Made by a program: the position numbers and the translations under genes. A stretch of 15,437 bases of DNA from NCBI GenBank assembly GCA_027698105.1, contig JAQERH010000049.1, positions 1-15,437 on the forward strand, read 5' to 3'. The notes under the pieces are model-generated. The model saw only the letters and a program-made list of their open reading frames with translations. It searched no databases and had not been told where the DNA came from. Below, piece after piece: positions 6,318 through 13,873 of this stretch. Position 1 is the first letter of the stretch. Every line of letters starts with the position of its first letter. Source of the stretch: Lachnospiraceae bacterium AM93-12TA. GTDB taxonomy: Bacteria > Bacillota > Clostridia > Lachnospirales > Lachnospiraceae.

Positions 6318-7700
6318 TTATTTCATAAACATCGGAGCGAACTTAGCCCAATATCCCTGAATAAAAATATACAGTACAATAATCGGGATTCCGTAGGAAA
6401 TATAAATTCTGGCCCATGCCGGGAATTTGATTCCCTTTCCCTCATCAGCCTCAGCTAAGAACTTTTTAAAGCCCCAGCCATAGCGGCTTGTACAGAATGC
6501 CAGATAAACCAAGCTGCCTAACGGGAGCAGGTTGTTGCTGACAATAAAATCTTCCAGATCCATAATATTAGATCCTGGTCCAAACGGCATGATTCCGCTT
6601 AACACATTAAATCCCAGCGCACAAGGCAGTGAAAGCAGAATAATTACCACCATATTAATCATAACTGCTTTTTTTACAGAACAGCCAGTTAAATCTGTCG
6701 CAAAGGAAACAATGTTCTGGAATACAGCGATTACTGTGGAAGCTGCCGCAAAGGACATAAACATAAAGAACAGGCTTCCCCAGAATCTTCCGCCCGCCAT
6801 GTTATTGAATACGTTTGGGAGGGTTACAAAAATCAGAGAAGGTCCCTGTCCCGCCTCAATCCCGTAGGCAAAGCAGGCCGGGAAAATGATAAGACCTGCC
6901 ATAAAGGCTACGAATGTATCGAGAATCAGAACGCTGACAGCCTCTCCTGTCAGGCTTCTCTCTTTCGTAATATAACTTCCAAAAATAGCCAGCGCTCCGA
7001 TACCGATACTTAATGTAAAGAAGGACTGGCCCAGGGCGGCGAATACCACCTCTCCAATTCCTGCCTCCTTAATTTTTCCAAAGTCCGGTTTTAAGTAGAA
7101 CTCCAGTCCTGGACCGCTGTTTTCCATCATAATAGAGTTGCATGCCAGGACAACCATCAGCGCCAGAAGCACAACCATCATAATTTTTGTGACTTTCTCT
7201 ACGCCGCCCTGAAGTCCCATGGCACAGACTCCAAAGCACACAACAACAACGAGAATCATAAATCCCACATTAATAGCCGGATTCGCCATCATAGAAGCAA
7301 ACTGCTCTGATACGCCTGCTGGATCCGCTCCTGTGAAATCGCCCTTAACCATCTTAATGAAGTAGTACACCAGCCATCCGGCTACAGTTGTATAAAACAT
7401 CATTAAAATGTAATTTCCTGCCATACCAAACCACTTCTGGATATGCCATTTGCTTCCCTTAGGCTCTAAGACGTCAAAGGATAATGCCACGCTCTTCTGG
7501 CTGGCACGTCCCACTGCGAACTCCATGACAATAATCGGAAGTCCTAACAGAAGCAGGAATGCCACGTAAATCAGAACAAAGGCAGCTCCACCGTACTGTC
7601 CTACAATATACGGGAATCTCCATACGTTTCCCAGTCCAATGGCGCATCCTGCAGAAATCAGGATAAACCCCAGACGAGATGAAAACTTTTCTCTTTCCAT
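6318..7700 (-). CDS. Sodium-dependent transporter, NSS (SNF) family
   Basis: This membrane protein of about 460 residues belongs to the neurotransmitter:sodium symporter family, which in bacteria takes up amino acids with sodium (LeuT, MhsT, Tyt1). The signature is in TM1: GFILISAGCAIGLGNVWRFP at about 10-29, the unwound helix that holds sodium and substrate. I count eleven hydrophobic segments, the number reported for several bacterial members, with the TM6 region QSFFTLSIGIGALAIFGSY near 229-247. The substrate cannot be assigned; tryptophan, tyrosine or branched amino acids are all possible. The open frame begins at a GTG (7706), but AAGGAG lies only 3 nt before it and 9 nt before the ATG at 7700, which I take as the start. 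It is a single-gene unit, closed by the terminator at 6241-6304. Confidence 0.92.
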   Translation of the reverse strand: MEREKFSSRLGFILISAGCAIGLGNVWRFPYIVGQYGGAAFVLIYVAFLLLLGLPIIVMEFAVGRASQKSVALSFDVLEPKGSKWHIQKWFGMAGNYILMMFYTTVAGWLVYYFIKMVKGDFTGADPAGVSEQFASMMANPAINVGFMILVVVVCFGVCAMGLQGGVEKVTKIMMVVLLALMVVLACNSIMMENSGPGLEFYLKPDFGKIKEAGIGEVVFAALGQSFFTLSIGIGALAIFGSYITKERSLTGEAVSVLILDTFVAFMAGLIIFPACFAYGIEAGQGPSLIFVTLPNVFNNMAGGRFWGSLFFMFMSFAAASTVIAVFQNIVSFATDLTGCSVKKAVMINMVVIILLSLPCALGFNVLSGIMPFGPGSNIMDLEDFIVSNNLLPLGSLVYLAFCTSRYGWGFKKFLAEADEGKGIKFPAWARIYISYGIPIIVLYIFIQGYWAKFAPMFMK

Positions 7701-7772
7701 TTCCACTTTCTCCTTTTATATAATACCTTTGCAGACAGTTTACTACAGATTCCGAGAAAACACAAGCAGAAT

Positions 7773-7788
7773 AACGCATTAATGCGTT
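7773..7788. promoter_or_regulatory. 16-bp perfect palindrome upstream of the NSS transporter
   Basis: AACGCATTAATGCGTT is fully self-complementary and lies about 75-90 bp before the transporter start. On the minus strand a weak promoter could be laid over it: -35 TTGCCA (7798-7793), a 17-nt spacer and TGC plus GTTATT (7775-7770, only 3 of 6). If so, the palindrome would be an operator inside the promoter. Another AT-rich TATTAT at 7725-7720 is too close to the ribosome binding site to be a clear -10. Confidence 0.4.
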
Positions 7789-7800
7789 GAATTGGCAAAA

Positions 7801-7943
7801 AAGTTGTATTTATGCATAAGAAAGAATGTGTCCTGGCACCTTCGGCGTCCCGCGCAGCCGCCTGCAGCATGTTTCTTCTTCGCGCGAGTGAGCATCCTGA
7901 GCGGAACGTTTTTTATGACATTGGACGCAATTTTCTATGTCAT
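7801..7943. other. Gene-free segment with a GC-rich block and a 13-bp inverted repeat
   Basis: Together with the flanking sites this fills the 327-bp gap between transporter and fbp. About 7830-7908 is much richer in G and C than the surrounding intergenic DNA and carries short GC-rich motifs (GCGCAGCCGCCTGCAG, CGCGCGAGTGAGCATCC) but no supported gene. Next to it, TTTTTTATGACAT (7909-7921) and ATGTCATAAAAAA (7937-7949) are perfect inverted repeats around 15 nt. Because T is on the 5' side and A on the 3' side in both orientations, this second structure is not a terminator. A dispersed repeat or a remnant of one is possible. Confidence 0.5.
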
Positions 7944-8001
7944 AAAAAAAGAGAAGAAGCTCCTGCGCTTTTCATCTAAAACACAAAAGAACTTCTCCTC
8001 T
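7944..8001 (-). terminator. Intrinsic terminator of fbp
   Basis: On the minus strand AGAGGAGAAGUUC (8001-7989) pairs with GAGCUUCUUCUCU (7962-7950), 13 bp including G-U pairs, and a run of T follows (to 7944). The long loop can form an inner CUUUU/AAAAG stem. It starts 26 nt past the fbp stop codon. Confidence 0.85.
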
Positions 8002-8027
8002 TCTTCCCGCCAGTCTGCCGGCGACTT

Positions 8028-9986
8028 CTAGCCTGTAAATTTTTCTGCAATGGCGCCGCTGTAATAAGCTTCCAGCAGTCCCTCCAGATCCCGTATCTTC
8101 TCTTTCAGCTCCCTGCCTGCGTCTGTATCACCTACCCGCTTTCTCTTGGCTACCCATTTCACCATAGTGCTGTCTGAATGGATGTCGCTCTCATTTTCAA
8201 TCGCAGACTCTGTAGACTCAAACGGTTTGTGGGCTGCCAGAATGAGACCATAGGAATTATAAATCAGAGTATATCCGGCAATTCCTGTCTCCTCCTGGTA
8301 GGCTCTTGAAAAACCTCCATCAATAACCAGAAGCTTTCCGCCGCATTTAATGGGACTTTCCCCATCCTTCGTCTTCACCGGCACATGACCGTTGATAATA
8401 TGAGCGCCCTCCGGCTCCAGACCGAATTCTCTTAAAATTCTGTCAATGACCTCCTCGCTTTCCAGGAAACGGTAATAGGGATTCTTGACCTCCTTGTGAG
8501 TCTCCTTCTCCGCCAGAAAATACCGCTCAAAGGTGGCCATTTTATCTTTTCCAAACAGCGGAGAACCAGCGCTCTGCCAGATATACCACATCAGATCCCG
8601 GCCCTTCTCCTGTTCCGCTTTGTCCACTGCCACAAAGCCCTTTCTCACATAGTTGTCAAGAGCATCGTAGAGAGCTTTTCCACGGTATCGTTTTCCGTAA
8701 ATCTCCACAGATTTCAGTGTTCCGTCTTCATTGAGAGGGACGCAGCCATGATAGAGCAGGTTATTGTTATACACCTTGTAGAGGCTTCCCTTGGCCAGGA
8801 GGAACTTCATGTGCCTCTGAAGCTTCTCACAGCCCATAAAGGCCTTGGCCAGCCGATCCATAATCTCTGCCTCCTGCTCCGTAAAGCTGTAAGGATCTGC
8901 CGGATCCACAGTAGGAAAGTTTTTATCTAACAGCTGGTACTCCGTTCCATTTAGATCCAGCGTTCCCTTTTCAAAATCGATCCGGTGCAGGAGATTTCTG
9001 TCCTCCAGGCCGAATTCCGGATGCTTTCTGCTGATCTGCCCCTCTGCCTTAAACTGGATAATGGAAATGGCCTTGTGCATTTTCAGGTTCATCTCCCTCT
9101 CCTGCTGGGCATAGGTATTGGTTCCCTTCAGCGCAAAGCAGGCACAGGGATCCTCTGCGTAGACGTTCATGGCAAAGGTGGCTAAGGGCAGCAGATTGAT
9201 GCCGTAACCATCCTCTAAAATATCAAGATTTCCATATCTGGCGCAGATTCGGATTACATTGGCAATACAGCAGATCTGGCCTGCCGCCGCACCCATCCAC
9301 AATACATCGTGATTTCCCCACTGAATATCCACGGAGTGGTAGGTCATTAGCTTGTCCATGATGATATGCGGTCCCGGTCCTCTGTCAAAAATATCCCCTA
9401 CAATGTGAAGGTGATCTACGGTCAGTCTCTGGATCAGTTCACACATAGCAGCAATGAACTGCTTCGCACGGCCCACCCGGATAATCGTCTCCACAATCGC
9501 CCCATAGTAGGATTCCTTGTCCGCCAGCTCTTCCCTCTCTGTGATCAGCTCTTCCATCACATAGGCAAACTCCTTGGGAAGCGCTTTTCTCACCTTGGAT
9601 CGGGTATACTTGCTGGACGCCCTCCGGCACACCTCAATCAGACGGTACAGGGTAATCTTATACCAGTCCTCCGGATTTTCCTCTTTTTTTAGAATCCTCT
9701 CCATCTTCTCCCATGGATAATAGATTAAAGTTGCCAGCGTCTGCTTGTCCTGACGGCTCAGGGTATGCCCGAACACATCGTCAATTTTTCTTCTGACCGA
9801 TCCGGATCCGTTCTTCAGTACATGAGAAAATGCCTCGTACTCTCCATGGACGTCTGTCAAAAAATGCTCGGTTCCCTTTGGAAGATTTAAAATAGCTTCC
9901 AGATTGATCACCTCTGTAGATGCCGCCGCAATGGTAGGATACAGCTCTGCAAGCCGTTCCAAATACCTTTCTTCCAGTTTTTTCAT
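8028..9986 (-). CDS. fbp: Fructose-1,6-bisphosphatase class III
   Basis: This 652-residue cytoplasmic enzyme hydrolyses fructose 1,6-bisphosphate to fructose 6-phosphate for gluconeogenesis. It is the Bacillota class III type, built on a metallophosphoesterase fold and unrelated to class I. Metal-binding motifs are all present: DVHGEY at 45-50, GDIFDRG at 197-203, GNHD at 224-227 and NGHVPVK at 532-538. Length fits the family (about 640-670). The frame opens at an ATG at 10001, but GGGGAGG lies inside those first five codons, 6 nt before the ATG at 9986, which is therefore the likely start. There is no clear promoter in the short gap after nrdD, so it is probably read through from nrdD across the hairpin at 10010-10030. 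Confidence 0.96.
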   Translation of the reverse strand: MKKLEERYLERLAELYPTIAAASTEVINLEAILNLPKGTEHFLTDVHGEYEAFSHVLKNGSGSVRRKIDDVFGHTLSRQDKQTLATLIYYPWEKMERILKKEENPEDWYKITLYRLIEVCRRASSKYTRSKVRKALPKEFAYVMEELITEREELADKESYYGAIVETIIRVGRAKQFIAAMCELIQRLTVDHLHIVGDIFDRGPGPHIIMDKLMTYHSVDIQWGNHDVLWMGAAAGQICCIANVIRICARYGNLDILEDGYGINLLPLATFAMNVYAEDPCACFALKGTNTYAQQEREMNLKMHKAISIIQFKAEGQISRKHPEFGLEDRNLLHRIDFEKGTLDLNGTEYQLLDKNFPTVDPADPYSFTEQEAEIMDRLAKAFMGCEKLQRHMKFLLAKGSLYKVYNNNLLYHGCVPLNEDGTLKSVEIYGKRYRGKALYDALDNYVRKGFVAVDKAEQEKGRDLMWYIWQSAGSPLFGKDKMATFERYFLAEKETHKEVKNPYYRFLESEEVIDRILREFGLEPEGAHIINGHVPVKTKDGESPIKCGGKLLVIDGGFSRAYQEETGIAGYTLIYNSYGLILAAHKPFESTESAIENESDIHSDSTMVKWVAKRKRVGDTDAGRELKEKIRDLEGLLEAYYSGAIAEKFTG

Positions 9987-10009
9987 AAGCTTCCTCCCCA
10001 TACATTTAC

Positions 10010-10030
10010 CGGCCGGACAGAGTCCGGCCG
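10010..10030. other. GC-rich 9-bp hairpin between nrdD and fbp
   Basis: CGGCCGGAC (10010-10018) and GTCCGGCCG (10022-10030) are perfect complements with a 3-nt loop. Seven of nine pairs are G-C, so it is a very stable stem. No T-tract follows on either strand, so it is not a normal intrinsic terminator. In the minus-strand transcript it lies 13 nt after the nrdD stop and 23 nt before the fbp start, with its end 12 nt before the fbp ribosome binding site. It could protect one half of a processed transcript or set the ratio of nrdD to fbp. Confidence 0.7.
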
Positions 10031-10043
10031 TCTGAAAAAACTC

Positions 10044-12446
10044 TTATTTATGTTCTTCCGCATACTTTCTGATATTAGATGCGTTGACAAATTTCTTAAT
10101 CTCCCCGTCTTTTCCCACCAGAACAAGAGTCGGCGCCTGCATAATGCCGAACCGATGGGACATATCCGGATTCTCCTCCGCGTCTACCACCGTGTACTCG
10201 GTTCCTTTCAGGCATTCTCTGGCAATCCGGCAGTTTGGACATGTTTTTGTAGTAAACAGATAGACGCCTGCCTTGGCTCCCATTCCTTTTCTGGGCGCTG
10301 CCTCCCTGTCCTCTCTGACAGGCTTCTTATCCTTCTCAAGGCCTTCTGAAAGCACTCTGCCGTCCTTTAAGCTGGAATGTTCCATACAGTAGGTCTTTCT
10401 GTCCCTGTACTCCTGGGATTTCCCTTCATTCCAGTTCTGTACCGGACGGTAATAGCCTGTAATACGGCTGTAAACCTCCGCCTTCTTTCCGCAGACTGGG
10501 CAGGTGAAATGCTCCCCTGACAGATAGCCGTGCTCCTTACAGATGGAATAGGTAGGTGATAAGGTGTAATAAGGCAGCTTGTAATTCTCTGCAATGGTTC
10601 TCACCAGTCTGGCTGCCGCCTGCCAGTCAGGCAGCTTCTCTCCCAGGAAGGCGTGGAACACTGTTCCTGATGTGTAAAGCGTCTGCAGCTCATCCTGAAT
10701 ATCGAGAGCGTCGAAAATATCCTCCGTATACCCCACCGGAAGATGAGAGCTGTTTGTATAGTAAGGCGTCTCTCCCGGCTCTCCTGCTGTAATAATATCA
10801 GGATAGTGCTTTCTGTCATGCTTTGCCAGGCGATAGGAGGTGGACTCTGCCGGAGTAGCCTCCAGGTTGTAAAGATCCCCGTACATTTCCTGGTAATCAG
10901 ACAGTCTCTCCCTCATATGGTTTAATACCTTCTTTGTAAAGTCCTGAGTCTCTTTGTGGGTCATATCCATTCTGAGCCATCTGGCGTTTAAGCCGGCCTC
11001 GTTCATACCTACCAGGCCAATGGTGGAGAAATGATTCTCAAAGGTTCCCAGATACCGCTTGGTGTAAGGATAAAGGCCATTGTCTAAAAGCTTGGTAATC
11101 ACATTTCTCTTAATCTTTAAGGAGCGGGCCGACACATCCATCATGTGATCCAGGCGCGCAAAGAAATCCTTCTCGTCAGAAGCCAGATAAGCAATTCTGG
11201 GCATATTGATAGTCACTACGCCTACGGATCCCGTACTCTCTCCAGAGCCGAAAAATCCGCCTGTCTTTCTGCGAAGCTCCCGAAGATCCAGTCTCAGACG
11301 GCAGCACATGCTGCGGACATCACTGGGCTGCATGTCGCTGTTTATGTAATTGGAAAAATATGGCGTACCGTATTTAGATGTCATCTCAAACAGCAGCCGG
11401 TTATTCTCTGTATCGGACCAGTCGAAATCCTTTGTAATTGAGTAGGTGGGAATCGGATACTGGAAGCCTCTTCCATTGGCATCCCCCTCGATCATGGTTT
11501 CAATAAAGGCTCTGTTAATCAGATCCATCTCCTCTTTACAGTCCTTATATTTGAAATCCATCTCCTTTCCGCCTACAATGGCATTCATCTCGGCCATATC
11601 CTCCGGTACTGTCCAGTCCAGGGTAATATTGGAAAAAGGAGCCTGGGTTCCCCAGCGGCTGGGCGTATTGACACCGTAAATAAAGGATTCGATACACTTT
11701 TTCACTGCCTCATAGGACAGGTGATCCACCTTTACAAAAGGAGCCAGATAGGTGTCGAAGGAGGAAAAGGCCTGGGCGCCTGCCCATTCATTCTGCATAA
11801 TGCCCAGAAAGTTTACCATCTGGTTGCAGAGCACGGAAAGGTGTCTGGCCGGGGAGGAAGTAATCTTTCCTGTAATGCCTCCCAGTCCCTCTAACAGAAG
11901 CTGTTTTAAGGACCAGCCGGCACAGTATCCTGTCAGCATAGATAAATCGTGGAGATGGATATCTGCATTCCTGTGAGCTTCTGCAATCTCAGAATCATAA
12001 ATCTCTGACAGCCAGTAGTTTGCCGTCACAGCGCCTGAATTGCTCAGAATCAGGCCGCCCACAGAATAGGTGACTGTGGAATTTTCCTTTACCCGCCAGT
12101 CCTCCACCTTCACATAGCTGTTCACTACATCCTTATAATCCAGCAGAGTATGCTTCGTTTCCCCTGTCTCATGTTTTTCTTTTTTATATGAAAGGTATAC
12201 TTCGGCTGCTTCTGTATATCCAGCCTGCTCCATCACGCGGGCCGCGCTGGCCTTGATCTCCTCTGTTCTCAGCTCTCCCTCACAGATCTTGGGCTGAAAA
12301 TCTGCCGTAGCCCGGAGCGCTAAAAGCTCTGTCATCTCCTGGCTGTAGGCATTTCCTGCTGCCTGCAGTGCTTTTTCTATGGAAGCTGTAAGCTTTGTCA
12401 GCTGAAAGCCGGCTGTCTCTTTATCACGCTTAATCACACTAATCAT
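10044..12446 (-). CDS. nrdD: Anaerobic ribonucleoside-triphosphate reductase with C-terminal redoxin domain
   Basis: This 800-residue class III reductase makes deoxynucleotides from NTPs without oxygen, using a glycyl radical. Parts in order: an ATP-cone at about 1-92 (allosteric control), the catalytic barrel at about 95-670 with the active-site cysteine in GYCAGWSL (C175), and SMCCRL (C381, C382) on the reductant side. A Cys/His zinc site follows (C636-x2-H639 and C649-x2-C652), then the radical glycine G664 in SRITGYYRP. After a charged linker at about 695-725 comes an extra redoxin domain (about 727-800) with CPNC at 736-739 and the cis-proline APT near 772. Standard NrdD ends soon after the glycyl loop, so this is a fusion. 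The activase NrdG is not in the window. Start ATG with AAAGGAG 8 nt upstream. Confidence 0.96.
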   Translation of the reverse strand: MISVIKRDKETAGFQLTKLTASIEKALQAAGNAYSQEMTELLALRATADFQPKICEGELRTEEIKASAARVMEQAGYTEAAEVYLSYKKEKHETGETKHTLLDYKDVVNSYVKVEDWRVKENSTVTYSVGGLILSNSGAVTANYWLSEIYDSEIAEAHRNADIHLHDLSMLTGYCAGWSLKQLLLEGLGGITGKITSSPARHLSVLCNQMVNFLGIMQNEWAGAQAFSSFDTYLAPFVKVDHLSYEAVKKCIESFIYGVNTPSRWGTQAPFSNITLDWTVPEDMAEMNAIVGGKEMDFKYKDCKEEMDLINRAFIETMIEGDANGRGFQYPIPTYSITKDFDWSDTENNRLLFEMTSKYGTPYFSNYINSDMQPSDVRSMCCRLRLDLRELRRKTGGFFGSGESTGSVGVVTINMPRIAYLASDEKDFFARLDHMMDVSARSLKIKRNVITKLLDNGLYPYTKRYLGTFENHFSTIGLVGMNEAGLNARWLRMDMTHKETQDFTKKVLNHMRERLSDYQEMYGDLYNLEATPAESTSYRLAKHDRKHYPDIITAGEPGETPYYTNSSHLPVGYTEDIFDALDIQDELQTLYTSGTVFHAFLGEKLPDWQAAARLVRTIAENYKLPYYTLSPTYSICKEHGYLSGEHFTCPVCGKKAEVYSRITGYYRPVQNWNEGKSQEYRDRKTYCMEHSSLKDGRVLSEGLEKDKKPVREDREAAPRKGMGAKAGVYLFTTKTCPNCRIARECLKGTEYTVVDAEENPDMSHRFGIMQAPTLVLVGKDGEIKKFVNASNIRKYAEEHK

Positions 12447-12467
12447 ACTGCCTTCTCCTTTCCAGAT

Positions 12468-12483
12468 TACCCCTGAAGGGGTA
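12468..12483. promoter_or_regulatory. Palindrome at the predicted 5' end of the nrdD mRNA
   Basis: TACCCCTTCAGGGGTA on the minus strand is an inverted repeat that begins at about +1 from the -10 at 12492-12497. As RNA it gives a 6-bp stem with a UUCA loop before the ribosome binding site. It could be a 5' stabilising hairpin or a repressor site over the start point. Confidence 0.55.
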
Positions 12484-12491
12484 CAGACTCC

Positions 12492-12520
12492 ATTATATCA
12501 AAGGGCATAAAAAAGCACAA
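12492..12520 (-). promoter_or_regulatory. Strong sigma-A promoter of nrdD
   Basis: Minus-strand -35 TTGTGC (12520-12515), exactly 17 nt, then a perfect -10 TATAAT (12497-12492). The start point would be near 12484, giving a leader of about 38 nt. The -35 hexamer is part of the inverted repeat at 12512-12563, so anything bound there would hinder RNA polymerase. Confidence 0.85.
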
Positions 12521-12563
12521 TATCTATACTTGTGTTTTTAATAAAAACCAGATATTGTGCTTT
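12512..12563. promoter_or_regulatory. Paired NrdR-box-like operator upstream of nrdD
   Basis: Perfect 14-bp arms 12512-12525 (AAAGCACAATATCT) and 12550-12563 (AGATATTGTGCTTT) face each other. Each can be read as a 16-bp NrdR-like box (known consensus acaCwAtATaTwGTGt): 12515-12530 matches about 11 of 16 and 12545-12560 about 12 of 16. Their centres are 30 bp apart, close to the roughly three helical turns typical of NrdR box pairs. The proximal box contains the -35 of nrdD, as expected for repression by NrdR. On the minus strand the same repeat is followed by a T-tract (12514-12509), so it might also end hflX transcripts, although the stem is AT-rich with a 24-nt loop. Confidence 0.65.
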
Positions 12564-12589
12564 GTCGTTGTTTTTTTCACAAATAACTG

Positions 12590-13837
12590 TTAAAACAGAC
12601 TCCCGTAAATCTCTGCCGGAACATAGGCCTCAACCTGGATTCCATCCTCTGTGTACTCCTCTTTAAGAAGTTCTCCGTACTTTCTGATGGACTGGATTTT
12701 CCCTGCCTGTGCATAGGGAAATACTTTTTCCAGATATACCTTGCGGCTTCTCAGAATCCCCTCCAATGTATCTAACAGCTCTGGAACTCCCGCTCCTGTC
12801 TTAGCAGAAATTTTCACCTGGAAATCAGAGTGGAAATCTCTTAAAATCACATCTCCTGTCAGCTTATCCATCTTATTAAAGACTGTGACAATGATTTTAT
12901 CCTTGATTTCCAGCTGCCGCAGCGTCTCGTACACAATGTGAATCTGGGTGTCCAGCTGCGGATTTGATACGTCAGCCACATGCAGGATAATATCGCTGTA
13001 GCGGGCCTCCTCCAGAGTGCTCTTAAACGCTTCAATCAGATTATGGGGCAGCTTCCTGATAAAGCCGACCGTATCTGTCAGAAGAATGTTCTGACCGCTG
13101 GGAAGCCTAAGCATTCTGGTAGTTGGATCCAGAGTCGCAAACAGCTTGTCCTCTGCCAGAATTCCTGCGTCCGTCAGATAATTGAGAAGAGTAGACTTGC
13201 CTGCATTTGTATAGCCTACAATGGCCGCTGACACCGTACAGTCCCTGTCTCTCTGCTGCCTGGCCACCTCTCTGTGACGCTTTACGTCCTCTAACTCCGC
13301 CTTCAGCTGACCGATCCGCTCATGGATTAAGCGCCTGTCTGACTCCAGCTTTTTCTCTCCAGGTCCCCTTGTTCCGATTCCTCCTCCCAGACGGGAAAGA
13401 GAATTTCTAAGACCTACCAGTCTGGCAGCCCGGTAGCGCAGCTGCGCCAGCTCTACCTGAATTTTTCCCTCTCTGGTCACCGCATGGGAAGCAAAAATAT
13501 CGAGAATCACCATGGTTCTGTCCATGACCTTCGTCTGAAGCGCATCCTCCAGATTCCGAAGCTGGGCAGGGCTCAGCTCATCATCGCAGACAACCCCTGT
13601 TGCCTGCAGAGCCATCACTCTCTCCCGTACTTCCTCTATCTTTCCTTTTCCCAGATAAGTTCCCGGATGAATCCGCTCCCGGTTCTGGATAATCCGATCT
13701 ACTGCTTCAGCCCCTGCTGTTTTCACAAGCTCAGCCAGCTCATCCACCGATTCTTCCGTATCATCCCCATCGCCTGTACTGACAGCCACCAGAATGACTC
13801 TCTCCTCTTCTTCCCGCATATCGTAAAGCTCAGCCAT
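12590..13837 (-). CDS. hflX: GTPase HflX
   Basis: This 415-residue protein is a ribosome-associated GTPase of the HflX family, known in other bacteria for splitting stalled or stressed ribosomes. The N-terminal domain carries HPGTYLGKGK at about 57-66 and the hallmark glycine-rich stretch LGGGIGTRGPGEKKLESDRR at about 150-169, followed by a helical coiled segment. The G domain has G1 GYTNAGKST (about 208-216), G3 DTVG (about 255), G4 NKMD (about 321) and G5 SAK (about 344). The frame opens at a GTG (13843), but AAAGGAG is 7 nt before the ATG at 13837, which I choose. It begins 36 nt after the TPR lipoprotein gene and probably shares its transcript. Confidence 0.96.
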   Translation of the reverse strand: MAELYDMREEEERVILVAVSTGDGDDTEESVDELAELVKTAGAEAVDRIIQNRERIHPGTYLGKGKIEEVRERVMALQATGVVCDDELSPAQLRNLEDALQTKVMDRTMVILDIFASHAVTREGKIQVELAQLRYRAARLVGLRNSLSRLGGGIGTRGPGEKKLESDRRLIHERIGQLKAELEDVKRHREVARQQRDRDCTVSAAIVGYTNAGKSTLLNYLTDAGILAEDKLFATLDPTTRMLRLPSGQNILLTDTVGFIRKLPHNLIEAFKSTLEEARYSDIILHVADVSNPQLDTQIHIVYETLRQLEIKDKIIVTVFNKMDKLTGDVILRDFHSDFQVKISAKTGAGVPELLDTLEGILRSRKVYLEKVFPYAQAGKIQSIRKYGELLKEEYTEDGIQVEAYVPAEIYGSLF

Positions 13838-13873
13838 ATTCACACTCCTTTCCTGATTGTCACTGTTCCCGCG

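Noticed and set aside
7792..8031. Plus-strand open frame of 79 codons between the transporter and fbp
   Set aside because: No good ribosome binding site, it runs through the fbp terminator and into the fbp end, and its composition is not protein-like.
10044..12446. An nrdG activase gene expected next to nrdD
   Set aside because: Neither neighbour (fbp, hflX) has the radical-SAM CxxxCxxC signature, so it must be elsewhere.
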